64,000 nt of DNA from Colwellia sp. (GCA_013215465.1 JABSOW010000016.1:1-64000); one strand, 5' to 3'. Counted from the first letter of the stretch, positions 10,076 through 19,684 are shown. Notes: generated from the sequence alone by a model not told the origin. Translations and numbers: made by a program.

Positions 10076-10677
10076 TATGCCTCTCCCTTATTTGCATCGG
10101 GACTAACACCAATTAACAAGGTGTCATCGCTGCTGAATGAGTGCTCAGGAACCACTAAATTTAATGGTGCAGGAACCCCTTGAAAAACACGGCCAGCCAT
10201 ATCAAATTTACTACCATGACATGGACAGAAAAAACCATTGCTAACGCCATCAACGAATTGATCAAAATCACCGCCGTGATGAGTCGGTGCACAACCTAAG
10301 TGAGTACAAACACCTAACGCTACTAAAAATTCAGGCTTGATAGAGCGATATGCATTGGTTGCGTAACTTGGCTGTTGCGCTTTTTCAGAATTAGGATCGC
10401 GAAGCTGATCGTCATGTTTTGCTAAACCGTCCAAGGTTTCTTTAGTTCGACGGACGACATAAACAGGTTTACCACGCCATTCAGCACGGATTAATTGACC
10501 CGGCTCTATCTTACTTACATTGACTTCAACTGGAGCACCCGCAGCTTTCGCGCGAGCACTAGGATTCCAGGAACCAATGAAAGGCACAGCAACACCGGCT
10601 ACACCAACACCACCAACAACGACAGTAGCCGCAGTTAAGAAGCGACGGCGGCCGTTATTTACAGGCACATTGCTCAT
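10075..10677 (-). CDS. petA: Ubiquinol-cytochrome c reductase, Rieske iron-sulfur subunit
   Basis: The Rieske protein takes the first electron from quinol via a [2Fe-2S] cluster. A twin-arginine-like start (NNGRRRFLTAATVVVGG) also forms the membrane anchor. The cluster ligands are in CTHLGCAPTHHGG and FFCPCHGSKFDMAGRVF, and the PAPLNLVVP segment follows. ATG start behind GGAGAG. It is the first gene of the petABC operon; the promoter must lie in 10678-10800 but I cannot pick it out with confidence. Confidence 0.96.
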   Translation of the reverse strand: MSNVPVNNGRRRFLTAATVVVGGVGVAGVAVPFIGSWNPSARAKAAGAPVEVNVSKIEPGQLIRAEWRGKPVYVVRRTKETLDGLAKHDDQLRDPNSEKAQQPSYATNAYRSIKPEFLVALGVCTHLGCAPTHHGGDFDQFVDGVSNGFFCPCHGSKFDMAGRVFQGVPAPLNLVVPEHSFSSDDTLLIGVSPDANKGEA

Positions 10678-10990
10678 TCACACTCTCCAATTTACATTGA
10701 TTACCAAACAATTATTATTCACTACACTTTACTAGCCAAAAAACACAGACAAAAAACGTTTCTAAACTCGTATAGCTGTTGTTTTTGTTTGATCAGGTTT
10801 ATACCAAACGGCATATCGACAAAAAATTTTTACGATCATAAAGAAATAGGCGGTTTTTTACAAGGTAAAAAGGGGCTTAGGCACTGTAAAAGCAGAAATA
10901 ATTTGAAATACTTTGAAATAGAATAAATAAAGCATATTTAGACTAGAGTAAATGAAATTTATTACTGAAAGGAAGAGAAAGTATAGACAT
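10678..10990. other. Intergenic stretch upstream of petA
   Basis: This AT-rich gap between petA and the rpsI terminator must hold the petABC promoter. I see no credible gene, repeat or clear operator in it. The in-frame stretch opposite the petA start is a shadow of petA. Confidence 0.5.
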
Positions 10991-11018
10991 AAAAAAACCG
11001 ACACAAGGTCGGTTTTTT
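10991..11018. terminator. Intrinsic terminator after rpsI
   Basis: AAAAAACCGACacaagGTCGGTTTTTT: a 6-bp GC-rich stem flanked by A and T runs, so it works in either direction. It lies about 155 bp beyond the rpsI stop (minus strand) and separates the ribosomal operon from petABC. Confidence 0.85.
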
Positions 11019-11172
11019 GAAGCCATATAGATATTTTGCCTATGTGGCTGCTATTTTCTAAATGATCGGCATTTAGGCAGGCGTTGAATTAAGAGTCCTT
11101 GAATTTAGATTAACTAAATGACTGGGACAAATAATGATAATAACGCAGCATAAATGCTGAGCATAACGAAAA

Positions 11173-11565
11173 TTAACGTTTTGAGAACTGTGGTTTCTTA
11201 CGTGCTTTATGTAAGCCCACTTTCTTACGTTCAACTTTACGAGCATCACGAGTAACAAAACCAGCCGCGCGTAAAGCGCCACGTAAAGTTTCATCAAACT
11301 CCATTAATGCACGAGTAATGCCGTGACGAATTGCGCCAGCTTGACCAGAAATACCACCGCCTACTACAGAGATGTTGAAGTCAAACTTTTCTAACATTTC
11401 AACTAACTCTAATGGTTGACGAACAACCATACGAGCAGTTTCACGACCGAAGTACTCAGAAATGTCACGTTTGTTAATTGTGATTGCACCGTTACCAGCT
11501 TTCATAAACACACGAGCAGTTGAGCTCTTGCGACGACCAGTACCGTAATATTGATTATCAGCCAT
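11173..11565 (-). CDS. rpsI: 30S ribosomal protein S9
   Basis: S9 contacts 16S rRNA and its C-terminal tail reaches the P-site tRNA. The 130-residue sequence is canonical: [15 protein letters not shown] near the start, [19 protein letters not shown] in the middle, and the basic end [17 protein letters not shown] with the universal terminal Arg. It follows rplM by 3 bp as the second gene of the conserved rplM-rpsI operon. Confidence 0.98.
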   Translation of the reverse strand: MADNQYYGTGRRKSSTARVFMKAGNGAITINKRDISEYFGRETARMVVRQPLELVEMLEKFDFNISVVGGGISGQAGAIRHGITRALMEFDETLRGALRAAGFVTRDARKVERKKVGLHKARKKPQFSKR

Positions 11566-11568
11566 TGC

Positions 11569-11997
11569 TTAAAGCTCCAAAAGTTGTGGTTGTTGTGCAG
11601 TATGCGCGTGCTCAGGGCCGGCATACACTTTTAATTTGCGGAACATTTCGCGACCTAAAGGACCTTTAGGTAACATGCCTTTCACTGCAAATTCAAGAAC
11701 GCGTGTTGGTGCTTTTTCAATTAGCTTTTCAAAGCTAATTTGCTTCAACCCACCAGGGAACTCAGTATGCGAGTAGTAAATTTTACCCTTCGCTTTGTTA
11801 CCTGTTACACGTACTTTTTCAGCATTAATAACAACGATATAATCGCCAGTATCAACATGAGGAGTATATTCTACTTTATGCTTACCACGTAAACGGCTAG
11901 CAATTTCGGTAGCGATACGACCTAAAGTTTTATCTTCGGCGTCCACTAAGAACCATTCGCGTTGTACGCTTGCTGGTTTAGCTACAAAAGTTTTCAT
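11569..11997 (-). CDS. rplM: 50S ribosomal protein L13
   Basis: L13 is an early-assembly large-subunit protein. It begins [21 protein letters not shown] use ATG 11997 because this is the family start, although the frame is open to a TTG at 12009. [55 protein letters not shown] and the terminal AQQPQLLEL are canonical. No strong Shine-Dalgarno sequence is visible. In E. coli L13 controls its own mRNA, and the long leader here leaves room for that (inference). Confidence 0.98.
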   Translation of the reverse strand: MKTFVAKPASVQREWFLVDAEDKTLGRIATEIASRLRGKHKVEYTPHVDTGDYIVVINAEKVRVTGNKAKGKIYYSHTEFPGGLKQISFEKLIEKAPTRVLEFAVKGMLPKGPLGREMFRKLKVYAGPEHAHTAQQPQLLEL

Positions 11998-12194
11998 TAA
12001 AAAACCCAATATTAAATATGTTACTTAAATAACAAGTCAAAACTTTACTCTCTTACTTATAAAGAGAAGTTAAGTTTTCCCTGTCGGTTAATAATAGACC
12101 ACGCAATTACCCCTTCGAGTATCGAGCCTAACGCCCATTCACTACTAATAAGCCACCTTATTAAAGCAATAAAAAGACAGTTTGTAACGTAGGG

Positions 12195-12235
12195 AGCGCG
12201 GATTATACAGAAGATTACTGAGAAGATCACGCCTA
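12195..12235 (-). promoter_or_regulatory. Probable rplM-rpsI promoter with long leader
   Basis: On the minus strand a perfect TATAAT (12202-12207) is followed by the GC-rich discriminator CCGCGCTCCC, the layout of growth-rate and stringently controlled ribosomal promoters. The -35 is poor (GTGATC-like). Transcription from here would give a leader of about 200 nt before rplM. The rest of 12010-12263 holds no credible gene. Confidence 0.5.
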
Positions 12236-12263
12236 TTCTGTTATTTTTTATAAATTTACTCAC

Positions 12264-12292
12264 AAAAAAAGCGCCAATCGGCGCTTTTTTTT
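12264..12292. terminator. Intrinsic terminator after rpmE
   Basis: AAAAAAAGCGCCaaTcGGCGCTTTTTTTT: stem GCGCC/GGCGC (12271-12284) between A and T runs. It ends the rpmE transcript on the minus strand, about 55 bp past its stop. Confidence 0.88.
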
Positions 12293-12336
12293 CGTTTGAT
12301 GCTTGCTACTACGAGCAAATCAGCTAAAAAGTAAAA

Positions 12337-12357
12337 CTTACTTCTTACTTCTTACTA
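12337..12357 (-). repeat. Exact heptamer repeat over the rpmE stop codon
   Basis: CTTACTT, CTTACTT and CTTACTA stand head to tail (plus strand), covering the last codons and stop (12345-12347) of rpmE. Because 7 is not a multiple of 3, the repeated TAA/TAG falls in each of the three frames in turn. Confidence 0.7.
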
Positions 12358-12557
12358 AGTGCACCAAAACGTTTGTTGAATTTATCAACACGACCACCAG
12401 TCTCAGCAGCTTTTTGCTTGCCAGTGTAAAATGGGTGACATGCAGAACATACGTCTAAGTGAATGTCTTTTTTAGCTGTTGAGCGAGTTGTAATAACATT
12501 GCCACAAGAACAAGTTGCTGTAAACTCAACGTAATTAGGATGAATGCCTTTTTTCAT
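12345..12557 (-). CDS. rpmE: 50S ribosomal protein L31, zinc-binding type
   Basis: L31 bridges the ribosomal subunits. The 70-residue protein starts [20 protein letters not shown] and carries the four-Cys zinc pattern C-x-C (CSC) and C-x2-C (CSAC), so this is the Zn-containing C+ form. HPFYTGKQK and VDKFNKRFG are typical. It stands alone, divergent from priA as in E. coli, with its own promoter and terminator. Confidence 0.97.
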   Translation of the reverse strand: MKKGIHPNYVEFTATCSCGNVITTRSTAKKDIHLDVCSACHPFYTGKQKAAETGGRVDKFNKRFGALSKK

Positions 12558-12682
12558 GGGAACCTCTATCTCTTTCGAGAAATTGGGCGTATCGCCACTT
12601 AGCCGTTTTATTACTATTAACTAATTAAAAGTAACTAATAGAAAACGCCAAGCACCATACGGTGTAAAATTAATGGGGGCGA

Positions 12683-12711
12683 ATAATAAAGGATTGCAGC
12701 CACGACTGCAA
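12683..12711 (-). promoter_or_regulatory. Sigma-70 promoter of rpmE
   Basis: TTGCAG (12706-12711), a 17-bp spacer and TATTAT (12683-12688) on the minus strand, followed by a CGCCCCC discriminator. This is a near-consensus promoter about 120 bp upstream of the rpmE start. Confidence 0.7.
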
Positions 12712-12812
12712 GTAAAAGCAGGACAAAATTGATTTAAAAGACTTATTAAAAAAAGACAGTAATTGCGCTAAGATAGTAATCATTAAAAACATTAATTTCT
12801 CATATTTATCAC

Positions 12813-15068
12813 GTGTCTGAACCACTAATTACCGCTCAAGCAACCTCTAGCCAACTAGTACCTAAAAGTTATGTCCAGGTTGCTGTTCCTGTCCCTATGC
12901 GACAGCTATTTACCTATCAAATTCCTAAGGATATGCAACAGCCGCCAATACATATTGGCGAGCGAGTTGCGGTATCATTTGGCGCCAGACAAGTTATTGC
13001 TATTGTGGTAGCGGTTACTAGTGAATGTGATATTGACGAAAAAAAAATAAAAACCATTGCCAAACGCCTTAACGATACTTTTCATTTAAGCGACTCCTTA
13101 GTGGCTTTTCTAACATTATGTGCAAATTATTATCATCATCCAATCGGTGATGTATTTCAACAAGCGTTACCAAAGCTCTTGCGCCAAGCTAAAAAAGTAG
13201 ATGTACAACCACCAATGGTTTGGCATAGTGAAAAAATCACCGAGATAACGCAAAAAAAACTAGAAAAAGTAGCAACAAAAGCACCGAAACAATTCGCGCT
13301 TTATCAATTAATAGACAAGCATCAAGGCATAAGTTGGGCTGAATTACGAACTTTAGGCTACAGCAAAGCACAACTCAAGGCACTGACCGCAAAAGCGTTA
13401 ATAGTAGAAACCAAACAACAAGCTCACCCATTTATTTGGCAAGAGCAGGCATTAGCGCAAGAAAATAAACAAGTACTCTCTACCGAGCAAGCAATTATTG
13501 TCGCGGCAATTAATCAATCACTGACACAGTTTTGTTGTCACTTAATTGATGGTGTTACCGGCTCAGGAAAAACCGAAGTTTACTTACAGGCGATGGAAAA
13601 TGTGCTCGCTAATAACCAGCAGGTGCTAGTTATCGTGCCTGAAATAGGCCTAACACCACAAACGTTATTACGTTTTGAACAACGATTTAATGTGCCTATC
13701 TGTTTGCATCATTCCAACTTAAATGACACCGAACGTTTAGATACCTGGCTTAATGCCCAACAAAGTAGTGCCGCTATTATTATTGGTACTCGTTCTGCTG
13801 TTTTTTCGCCATTACATCAATTAGGTATGATCATTGTTGATGAAGAACACGATAGTTCGTTAAAGCAACAAGATAGCTTTCGTTATCACGGACGTGATAT
13901 TGCTATTTTACGTGCCAGACAATTAAATATCCCTATTGTGTTAGGTAGCGCTACTCCAAGTTTTGAATCACTACAAAATGCTCTTTCCGGTAAATATCAA
14001 TATCATCAACTACATCAACGCGCAGGCAAAAGCCGTAAAGCAAAAATTTCACTAATTGATGTGGCCAAACAGCAAATGGAATTTGGTCTATCCGGTACGT
14101 TGAAACACGAAATTAAACAAACATTAGCGCGCGGTGAACAAGTGTTAGTATTTTTAAATCGTCGTGGTTATGCGCCAGCGATCAATTGTCAGGAATGTCA
14201 TTGGCTTTGCGATTGTCAACGTTGTGACAAACCTTACACTTTTCATCAAAAACAACAGTTATTAATATGCCATCATTGTGGTAGCCAAAAAAGAGTACCA
14301 AGGCAATGTCCTAGTTGTGGCAGTGTTCGTATTGCCCCTGTTGGACAAGGAACTGAACAACTAGAGCAGCGTATCAGCGAAATATTTCCTGATGTTAGTG
14401 TCGTGAGGATTGATCGAGACAGTACCCGAAAAAAAGGTGAGTTAACAAAGTTACTGCAAGAAATCACCGAAAAAAAACATCAACTATTAATTGGTACACA
14501 AATGCTGGCCAAAGGCCATCATTTTCCTGAAGTAACATTAGTCGCTGTACTTGATGGTGATGGTGCGTTATTTAGTTTTGATTTTCGTGCCAGCGAACAA
14601 ATGGCGCAATTACTGATCCAAGTAGCTGGTCGTGCTGGTCGTGCTAGTAAACCCGGAAAAGTACTGGTACAAACGAGTTATCCAGATCACCCATTATTAC
14701 AAGATTTAGTGCATAACGGCTATCAACATTTCGCCAGACAAGCGTTAGTTGAACGCAAGCAAGCACGACTACCCCCGTTTAGTTTTCAAGCGTTAATTCG
14801 CGCTGAAGCAAACTATCCAAGTTACCCTGAAAAATTTTTACAGGCACTAACAGAGCAAACAATAATAAACTGTGAATTTGCCGGACCAGTGCCTGCTGCG
14901 ATGGAAAAAAAGGCGGGTAAATTCCGTTACCATTTAATTCTGCAATCAAAATCTAGAAAAGAGTTACATATGGCTATTTTACAGTTATTAACAGTAATAC
15001 CAAATAATGAATGGCAACATAAAGTACGGTGGAGTTTAGATATTGACCCTATTGATTTAAACTGGTGA
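12813..15068 (+). CDS. priA: Primosomal replication restart helicase PriA
   Basis: PriA recognises collapsed forks and reloads the replisome. The 751-residue protein has an N-terminal 3'-DNA-binding domain (VQVAVPVPMRQLFTYQIP), helicase Walker A GVTGSGKTE at about 249-257, the DEEH box in IIVDEEHDSS, helicase motif III LGSATPS, and paired Cys zinc sites (CQECHWLCDCQRC, CHHCGS, CPSC). Motif VI-like QVAGRAGRASKPG follows. The GTG at 12813 has no obvious Shine-Dalgarno sequence, so the exact start is less certain. Transcribed divergently from rpmE. Confidence 0.96.
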   Translation: MSEPLITAQATSSQLVPKSYVQVAVPVPMRQLFTYQIPKDMQQPPIHIGERVAVSFGARQVIAIVVAVTSECDIDEKKIKTIAKRLNDTFHLSDSLVAFLTLCANYYHHPIGDVFQQALPKLLRQAKKVDVQPPMVWHSEKITEITQKKLEKVATKAPKQFALYQLIDKHQGISWAELRTLGYSKAQLKALTAKALIVETKQQAHPFIWQEQALAQENKQVLSTEQAIIVAAINQSLTQFCCHLIDGVTGSGKTEVYLQAMENVLANNQQVLVIVPEIGLTPQTLLRFEQRFNVPICLHHSNLNDTERLDTWLNAQQSSAAIIIGTRSAVFSPLHQLGMIIVDEEHDSSLKQQDSFRYHGRDIAILRARQLNIPIVLGSATPSFESLQNALSGKYQYHQLHQRAGKSRKAKISLIDVAKQQMEFGLSGTLKHEIKQTLARGEQVLVFLNRRGYAPAINCQECHWLCDCQRCDKPYTFHQKQQLLICHHCGSQKRVPRQCPSCGSVRIAPVGQGTEQLEQRISEIFPDVSVVRIDRDSTRKKGELTKLLQEITEKKHQLLIGTQMLAKGHHFPEVTLVAVLDGDGALFSFDFRASEQMAQLLIQVAGRAGRASKPGKVLVQTSYPDHPLLQDLVHNGYQHFARQALVERKQARLPPFSFQALIRAEANYPSYPEKFLQALTEQTIINCEFAGPVPAAMEKKAGKFRYHLILQSKSRKELHMAILQLLTVIPNNEWQHKVRWSLDIDPIDLNW

Positions 15069-15112
15069 ATCGTTAGAATAACCACACTTTTCCGCGATTT
15101 TCCTGCTATCTC

Positions 15113-15673
15113 ATGTCAAATCAAGATTATATTGCTCGCACACCAGTAAAAAAGAAAAAAAATAACCCTTACACAAAAAACACGCCGCCACCGGCCCCAA
15201 AATCAACTTTTAAATCCAAACTGAGCGGCGTTATCATTATCATATTAATTGCCGCTTTTGCTTATGGTTTATGGTTTTTAAAAACAAGTCCAACGACTAA
15301 AGCCCCTATGCAAAATATAATCACGGCCCCTGTAAAAAAACAAGCGCATCTACCTAAACCACCGAAAGAAAAATGGACCTACGTTGAAAACTTAAAAACC
15401 AAAGAAATTGAAGTGGGTCAATACGAAGTAAAACAAAAAGGTCCTTATCGATTACAGTGTGGCTCATTCAAAACCACTGGACGCGCCGAAACATTAAAAG
15501 CGATGATTGCTTTTGTCGGGCTTGAAGCCATGGTAAAGAAATCGATAGGGAGTAACGGTACTTGGTATAAAGTGATATTAGGTCCCTACGATCGCAAAAG
15601 ATTAGCAGAGCAAGATAAGCATAAATTAAGAAATAATAGTATTAATCGTTGCCAAGTTCTCTTATTGAAATAA
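15113..15673 (+). CDS. ftsN: SPOR-domain cell-division protein, FtsN-like
   Basis: FtsN triggers septal peptidoglycan synthesis and binds denuded glycan through its SPOR domain. Here a short basic cytoplasmic tail (KKKKNNPYTKN) leads to one membrane helix (VIIIILIAAFAYGLWFL, about residues 38-56), a Pro/Lys-rich linker, and a C-terminal SPOR domain (about 115-185: YRLQCGSFKTTGRAETLKAM, WYKVILGPYDRKRLAEQ). At 186 residues it is much shorter than E. coli FtsN. The position between priA and hslV is the standard ftsN locus, which supports the name. Confidence 0.85.
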   Translation: MSNQDYIARTPVKKKKNNPYTKNTPPPAPKSTFKSKLSGVIIIILIAAFAYGLWFLKTSPTTKAPMQNIITAPVKKQAHLPKPPKEKWTYVENLKTKEIEVGQYEVKQKGPYRLQCGSFKTTGRAETLKAMIAFVGLEAMVKKSIGSNGTWYKVILGPYDRKRLAEQDKHKLRNNSINRCQVLLLK

Positions 15674-15685
15674 TTTAACTCCCTC

Positions 15686-15713
15686 CTTGAAAAATCAGCA
15701 ATGATCCCAATTT
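15686..15713 (+). promoter_or_regulatory. Sigma-32 (heat-shock) type promoter of hslVU
   Basis: CTTGAAA (15686-15692), 13 bp, then CCCAATTT (15706-15713), close to the RpoH consensus CTTGAAA-N13-CCCCATNT. It sits in the ftsN-hslV gap, about 42 bp before the hslV start, where E. coli hslVU is also RpoH-controlled. Confidence 0.65.
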
Positions 15714-15754
15714 AATTTACATTAAAAATATAATTATTCGGATTGGAAATTAAT

Positions 15755-16273
15755 ATGACTACTATCGTTTCAGTTAGACGCAATGGCAAAGTAGCCATTG
15801 GTGGTGATGGGCAAGTATCACTTGGTAATACCGTAATGAAAGGTAATGCAAAAAAAGTTCGCCGTTTATACAATAATAAGGTGCTTGCTGGCTTTGCCGG
15901 TGGTACTGCCGATGCTTTTACTTTATTCGAACGCTTTGAAAGTAAGCTTGAACAGCATCAAGGTCATTTAACCAAAGCCGCGGTAGAATTAGCAAAAGAT
16001 TGGCGTAGCGATCGCGCCTTGAGAAAACTTGAAGCTTTACTTGCTGTGGCCGATGAAACCGCCTCATTAATCATTACCGGTAATGGCGATGTTATTCAGC
16101 CTGAAAATGATTTAATTGCTATTGGTAGCGGTGGCAACTTTGCTCAATCGGCAGCAACCGCCTTATTAGAAAATACCGAGTTAAGTGCTAAAGAGATTGT
16201 AGAAAAATCATTAACTATTGCTGGTAACATTTGTGTATTTACTAACCAAGAACATACGATAGACGAGCTATAA
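15755..16273 (+). CDS. hslV: ATP-dependent protease, peptidase subunit HslV (ClpQ)
   Basis: HslV is the proteasome-like chamber that pairs with HslU. After the initiator Met the catalytic N-terminal threonine is exposed ([20 protein letters not shown]). Lys and Gly active-site neighbours appear in [24 protein letters not shown]. The 172-residue length fits. I choose ATG 15755; the frame is open to a TTG at 15743, but that would bury the catalytic Thr. It precedes hslU with a 103-bp gap containing a dispersed repeat. Confidence 0.97.
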   Translation: MTTIVSVRRNGKVAIGGDGQVSLGNTVMKGNAKKVRRLYNNKVLAGFAGGTADAFTLFERFESKLEQHQGHLTKAAVELAKDWRSDRALRKLEALLAVADETASLIITGNGDVIQPENDLIAIGSGGNFAQSAATALLENTELSAKEIVEKSLTIAGNICVFTNQEHTIDEL

Positions 16274-16280
16274 TTACCAA

Positions 16281-16308
16281 CGTTCTTCGACCAGCTCAGG
16301 ACAAACGG
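16281..16308. repeat. Dispersed REP-like unit between hslV and hslU
   Basis: CTTCGACCAGCTCAGGACAA plus CGG matches the unit at 26710-26737 (one base different in the core) and is related to the cluster at 6658-6812. It lies inside the hslVU operon gap, so it would be transcribed. Confidence 0.65.
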
Positions 16309-16376
16309 ATTACTGCCGTTCATTTATATCAATCTAATTGTCTTGCTAAAAAAATGGCAAGGTATAAGGAAAAAAC

Positions 16377-17708
16377 ATGTCAGATATGACCCCACGTGAA
16401 ATTGTTCACGAATTAGACAGCCACATTATTGGTCAAAGTGATGCGAAACGCGCAGTTGCTATCGCGCTAAGAAATCGCTGGCGCCGTATGCAGTTAAATG
16501 AAGCCTTACGCAACGAAGTAACGCCAAAAAATATTTTGATGATAGGTCCAACAGGGGTTGGTAAAACAGAGATTGCTCGCCGTTTAGCTAAATTAGCTCG
16601 TGCGCCTTTTATCAAAGTCGAAGCAACAAAATTCACCGAAGTGGGTTATGTCGGCAAAGAAGTTGAAAGCATTATTCGAGATCTTGCCGATATGGCGATT
16701 AAGATGGTTAAAGAAGACGAAATGAGTCGGGTGCAACATTTAGCTGAAGAAGCCGCCGAAGAACGCATTTTAGATGTTTTATTACCACCTGCTCGTGATG
16801 GTCTTGGTAATGATGAACAAAGTAAAAATACCAATACACGTCAAATATTTCGTAAAAAATTACGCGAAGGAAAATTAGACGATAAAGAAGTGGAGCTAGA
16901 TTTAGCCGCACCACAAGTTGGCGTTGAAATTATGGCTCCTCCTGGTATGGAAGACATGACTTCACAGTTGCAAAGCATGTTTCAAAATATATCGAGCGAT
17001 AAAACCAATAAACGTAAATTAAAAATTAAAGATGCCTTAAAAGCACTACAAGAAGAAGAAGCATCTAAAATAGTAAATAACGATGATATTAAACAAAAAG
17101 CCATTTACGCAGTAGAACAAAATGGTATTGTTTTTATTGATGAAATTGATAAAATTTGTAAACGAGCTGACAGCAATAGCGGTGGCGATGTTTCACGTGA
17201 AGGAGTACAACGTGATTTACTGCCCTTAGTAGAAGGTTCAACGGTTAGCACTAAGCATGGCATGATCAAAACAGATCATATTTTATTCATCGCTTCAGGT
17301 GCATTCCAAATGGTTAAGCCTTCAGATTTAATTCCTGAATTACAAGGTCGTCTACCTATTCGTGTTGAATTAAAGGCCTTAACTTCTGATGATTTTGTTA
17401 GAATTTTAACCGAACCTTTTGCTTCACTAACGGAACAATATATTGCCCTATTAGCGACTGAAGGTGTTAATATTGAATTTAGTGACGATGGCGTGCAAGC
17501 GATAGCAGATGCAGCTTGGCAAGTAAACGAAAACACTGAAAATATTGGTGCACGCAGACTACATACCATGATGGAGCGCTTGACAGAAGACTTATCTTTT
17601 CATGCCGACCAACGCTCAGGTGAAACCATACTGATCGACAAAAGTTATGTTGATGATACCTTGAGTGACGTAATTAAAGACGAAGATTTGAGCCGCTTTA
17701 TCCTTTAA
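16377..17708 (+). CDS. hslU: ATP-dependent protease, ATPase subunit HslU (ClpY)
   Basis: HslU is the hexameric AAA+ unfoldase that feeds HslV. It opens [20 protein letters not shown], with Walker [19 protein letters not shown], the pore motif region [19 protein letters not shown], Walker [15 protein letters not shown], and sensor region [20 protein letters not shown]. The inserted I-domain lies between about residues 110 and 240. The C-terminus EDLSRFIL is the tail that inserts into HslV. ATG has AAGGA upstream. 443 residues, as expected. Confidence 0.98.
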   Translation: MSDMTPREIVHELDSHIIGQSDAKRAVAIALRNRWRRMQLNEALRNEVTPKNILMIGPTGVGKTEIARRLAKLARAPFIKVEATKFTEVGYVGKEVESIIRDLADMAIKMVKEDEMSRVQHLAEEAAEERILDVLLPPARDGLGNDEQSKNTNTRQIFRKKLREGKLDDKEVELDLAAPQVGVEIMAPPGMEDMTSQLQSMFQNISSDKTNKRKLKIKDALKALQEEEASKIVNNDDIKQKAIYAVEQNGIVFIDEIDKICKRADSNSGGDVSREGVQRDLLPLVEGSTVSTKHGMIKTDHILFIASGAFQMVKPSDLIPELQGRLPIRVELKALTSDDFVRILTEPFASLTEQYIALLATEGVNIEFSDDGVQAIADAAWQVNENTENIGARRLHTMMERLTEDLSFHADQRSGETILIDKSYVDDTLSDVIKDEDLSRFIL

Positions 17709-17733
17709 ACTATTTGAGTTATTAATAAACCAT

Positions 17734-18087
17734 ATGACTATTACCGGTTTTATTATCAATAATGCTGAAAGAACCCTTACTATTAACACGGTTAAGAGTA
17801 AGGGTTCTCAATTAACCTTTGAATATTTACGTATTTTTCCTCCAACAACTGATAGCCAAAAAAAAATACTGGTTAGCCATAAAAAAACGATAAAGTTAAT
17901 GGCAATAGAAAATGTGGGTAAGCACGGTTATCGGCTTTCTTTTGATGATCAACACAGTGCTATTTATTCCTCTGACTATCTAGAACTACTGATCAAAGAA
18001 CACAAGCAGCGCTGGCAGCATTACTTAACTGAACTGAAAGCTTCAGGTCACTCACGTGAAGCAATGATCAATATTACGAAATTATAA
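17734..18087 (+). CDS. DUF971 protein (gamma-butyrobetaine hydroxylase N-terminal-like)
   Basis: A 117-residue single-domain protein. The segment GYRLSFDDQHSAIYSSDYLELL resembles the DUF971 fold found at the N-terminus of gamma-butyrobetaine hydroxylases and in small stand-alone proteins linked to iron-sulfur biology. No catalytic domain follows, so no enzymatic role can be claimed. The gene lies 25 bp after hslU, as in several marine gammaproteobacteria, and is likely cotranscribed. Its beginning contains a perfect 12-bp inverted repeat (17770-17808). Confidence 0.75.
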   Translation: MTITGFIINNAERTLTINTVKSKGSQLTFEYLRIFPPTTDSQKKILVSHKKTIKLMAIENVGKHGYRLSFDDQHSAIYSSDYLELLIKEHKQRWQHYLTELKASGHSREAMINITKL

Positions 18088-18213
18088 ATACTTTATGATA
18101 TACGTTTTTTATACTGTAAAGCTATTTACACCATAAAATACAAGTAGCTATTTAAATTTCATCTTAACAAGTTATACTGTGATAGTTTTATTATCTATTA
18201 AAAGAGCTTTGTT

Positions 18214-18699
18214 ATGGAATATAATACTTCGCAACTATGTGATACCTATGCAGATTTAATTGATGTCATTGATCCTATTTTCAGTAATTATGGTGGTCGA
18301 CATTCTTTTGGAGGTAAAGTTGTCACTATAAAGTGCTTTGAAGGTACTGGATTAATAGCGCAAATAGTCGCTACCGATGGTACCGGTAAAGTATTAGTTA
18401 TTGACGGCGGTGGCTCGACCAGACGTGCATTAATAGACATCAATATTGCCGAAGCGGCAGCAAAAAATAGCTGGGAAGGTATTATTTGCTACGGTAGCGT
18501 TCGTGATGTAGACATCATTGAAGAAGTAGCACTAGGGATTCAAGGTTTAGTATCAATTCCAGTTGGCGCCAACGACAATGAATTTGGCGAAAATGATATA
18601 GCTATCAATTTTGGCGGCGTGACGATATTACCTGATGATTATATTTATGCAGACAATACCGGAATTATACTATCTGCTGATCCATTAGATATAGAATAG
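18214..18699 (+). CDS. rraA: Ribonuclease E activity regulator RraA
   Basis: RraA binds RNase E and masks its RNA-binding region, slowing mRNA decay. The 161-residue protein has the family pattern [44 protein letters not shown] and [16 protein letters not shown], with [19 protein letters not shown] near the end. It keeps the E. coli neighbourhood (hslVU ... rraA), except that menA is absent and a DUF971 gene is present. ATG start behind AAAAGAG. Confidence 0.95.
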   Translation: MEYNTSQLCDTYADLIDVIDPIFSNYGGRHSFGGKVVTIKCFEGTGLIAQIVATDGTGKVLVIDGGGSTRRALIDINIAEAAAKNSWEGIICYGSVRDVDIIEEVALGIQGLVSIPVGANDNEFGENDIAINFGGVTILPDDYIYADNTGIILSADPLDIE

Positions 18700-18736
18700 T
18701 TTCTTTAATTACCATTCATTTTATCGCCAAACAAAG

Positions 18737-19684
18737 CTATGCAAACTCATTATTGTCTGTAATGCCTTTAAGCTCAGTCAAAAAAGTTAAGCTCGGGGCA
18801 AAAAAGGCCGCCCCCGTTTCAGCTTGAGTATATTTCAGCAGGTGATCGACATTGCCATGTTGATCACCATGAATCATGCTTTTTAACATCACAGCAAATG
18901 GTTTCGGTGAATGGCAATAAGACACGAAAAATAACCCTTGGCGCTTCATATCACCATAAGGCATACTTTGCCGTAAAATTTCAAGAGTCTCACCTTGTTC
19001 ATCTTTTAAATTGGTACGCTTAGTATGAGCAGTTAAGGGTTTATCTTGACTTTCATACTCAATATTATCTAGCTTTGTACGACCATAAATATCTTCTTGT
19101 TCATTATTTTTTAATGAATTCCAGAGGGTTAAATTATGTTGATATCGTTGTGTATGTAAATAGCTACCACTTGAAAAAATGGCATCATCGCATTCTTTTA
19201 CTAAAGCGACGTATCTACGATGCATGCCCTTAGGGTTTTCTGTGCCATCAACAAAACCAGTTAAGTCTCGGCCATCTAAAAAACGAAATGCCTGTACTTG
19301 CTCAACTAATTCGACACTATCGGCAAGTAGCTGACAAACTTTAGAGCAAACAATATGGTTAACATCCGCACGATCACTGCGGATCTCAATATAAATATCG
19401 ACATTAATACTCGGTGCTACTCGATCATCACTGTTCATTGACGGAAAGGGCTCTAATAACACAGGACGCGCTTGCGGATAAAACTCATCCCAATAATTGG
19501 CACCAATGGCAACCACTCCCGTTAAATTGGCTTCGGAATATTGATCAGCATAATCTTCAAACAATGCTGGCAAACGAGATAACGCCGTACGAATAAAAGC
19601 ATTTTTATTGTCTAAGGCATTAAAAAGTAGATAACTGCCATGTAAATTAGGCTCAGCGCAAATGCCAAATTGTTCTCTAGCCAT
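18737..19684 (-). CDS. Dyp-type heme peroxidase
   Basis: Dye-decolorizing peroxidases use heme and H2O2 to oxidise bulky substrates; the physiological substrate is unknown. The 315-residue protein carries the hallmark GxxDG motif in LTGFVDGTENPKG (catalytic Asp) and a likely proximal heme His in LTAHTKRTNLKD. GLFFVSYCHSPKPFAVML is also typical. There is no signal peptide, so it is cytoplasmic unless packaged; it resembles the YfeX group. It follows the frameshifted gene and kinase on the same strand after a 62-bp gap. Confidence 0.9.
   Translation of the reverse strand: MAREQFGICAEPNLHGSYLLFNALDNKNAFIRTALSRLPALFEDYADQYSEANLTGVVAIGANYWDEFYPQARPVLLEPFPSMNSDDRVAPSINVDIYIEIRSDRADVNHIVCSKVCQLLADSVELVEQVQAFRFLDGRDLTGFVDGTENPKGMHRRYVALVKECDDAIFSSGSYLHTQRYQHNLTLWNSLKNNEQEDIYGRTKLDNIEYESQDKPLTAHTKRTNLKDEQGETLEILRQSMPYGDMKRQGLFFVSYCHSPKPFAVMLKSMIHGDQHGNVDHLLKYTQAETGAAFFAPSLTFLTELKGITDNNEFA

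Noticed and set aside
12057..12263. Open frame of 68 codons upstream of rplM
   Set aside because: It covers the likely rplM promoter and leader, has no family pattern and no good ribosome-binding site.
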